A DNA stretch of 64,000 nt from an uncultured Anaeroplasmataceae bacterium. GTDB taxonomy: Bacteria > Bacillota_I > Bacilli_A > Acholeplasmatales > Anaeroplasmataceae. Below the pieces are notes generated by a model, which had not been told where the DNA came from, searched no databases, and worked only from the letters and a program-made list of their open reading frames with translations. The position numbers and the translations under genes were made by a program. Positions 63,959-64,000 of the stretch are shown here, in pieces. The stretch lies in NCBI GenBank assembly GCA_934229785.1, contig CAKQEA010000005.1, forward strand, positions 62,001-126,000, written 5' to 3'. The stretch's first letter is position 1, and each line of letters starts with the position of its first letter.

Positions 63959-64000
63959 ATGCTGATTAATATATTGTTACAATATCAATCAAATTATAGA

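Noticed and set aside
1..64000. CRISPR arrays, tRNA and rRNA genes
   Set aside because: No regularly spaced repeats and no tRNA-like T-loop/acceptor patterns were seen on either strand.

Overview
The window looks like a chromosomal segment of a very AT-rich, low-GC Gram-positive bacterium (Firmicutes/Bacillota). The reasons are a SpoIVB-type sporulation protease, a recN-tlyA-xseB-xseA-nusB cluster of Firmicutes type, strong AGGAGG-like ribosome sites, and Gram-positive-style capsule regulation genes. TGA acts as a stop codon: several neighbouring genes overlap as ATGA with the downstream gene intact. Most genes lie on the minus strand. No tRNA, rRNA or CRISPR array was seen. Assignment to a gut spore-former of the Bacilli/Erysipelotrichia/Clostridia type is inference.

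Region 1 (1-13970) is mostly housekeeping. It holds a redox group (DUF438/hemerythrin-like protein, ferredoxin-DUF1858 protein, unknown protein), spoIVB, a HAD phosphatase, and a higBA-type toxin-antitoxin locus whose toxin gene has two tandem stops. It continues with a cysteine desulfidase-family gene, recN, tlyA, xseB, xseA, nusB, a hydrolase, and a uppS-ispH pair (undecaprenyl carrier and isoprenoid supply).

Region 2 (14000-19052) holds an IS-derived hairpin, one intact and one broken AAA-ATPase/PD-(D/E)XK gene, and an amino-sugar pair: glmM plus a stand-alone GlmU-type acetyltransferase.

Region 3 (19119-37454) is surface polysaccharide locus A. It contains a priming transferase, GDP-mannose-type sugar genes (manC and a ManA-GMD fusion), several glycosyltransferases, an EpsG-type polymerase, a flippase and UDP-galactopyranose mutase. 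It also contains a LicD / aminotransferase / cytidylyltransferase-oxidoreductase cassette that probably makes and attaches a CDP-activated amino-polyol or similar phosphate group.

Region 4 (37732-48570) is an accessory island between the two sugar loci. It has a two-gene ATPase operon (KAP-type NTPase plus zinc-hook ABC-type ATPase) that is the best candidate for an undescribed defence system. It also has a ugd remnant, a Wzz-like gene, a group II intron tail, ISL3-like and IS21-like remnants, a membrane-anchored Nudix-like protein, and a broken RES-domain gene next to an OLD/RecF-like ATPase fragment.

Region 5 (48607-63164) is polysaccharide locus B, transcribed leftwards from a promoter near 63260. 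It starts with a fused Wzz/tyrosine kinase and its phosphatase, then a priming transferase, glycosyltransferases, acyltransferase, polymerase and flippase. It ends with a DUF1919 gene broken in a (TA)n tract, a second glf, a pyruvyl transferase and an FrhB-like iron-sulfur protein. Each locus has its own primer, flippase, polymerase and glf, so the cell may make two galactofuranose-containing polymers.
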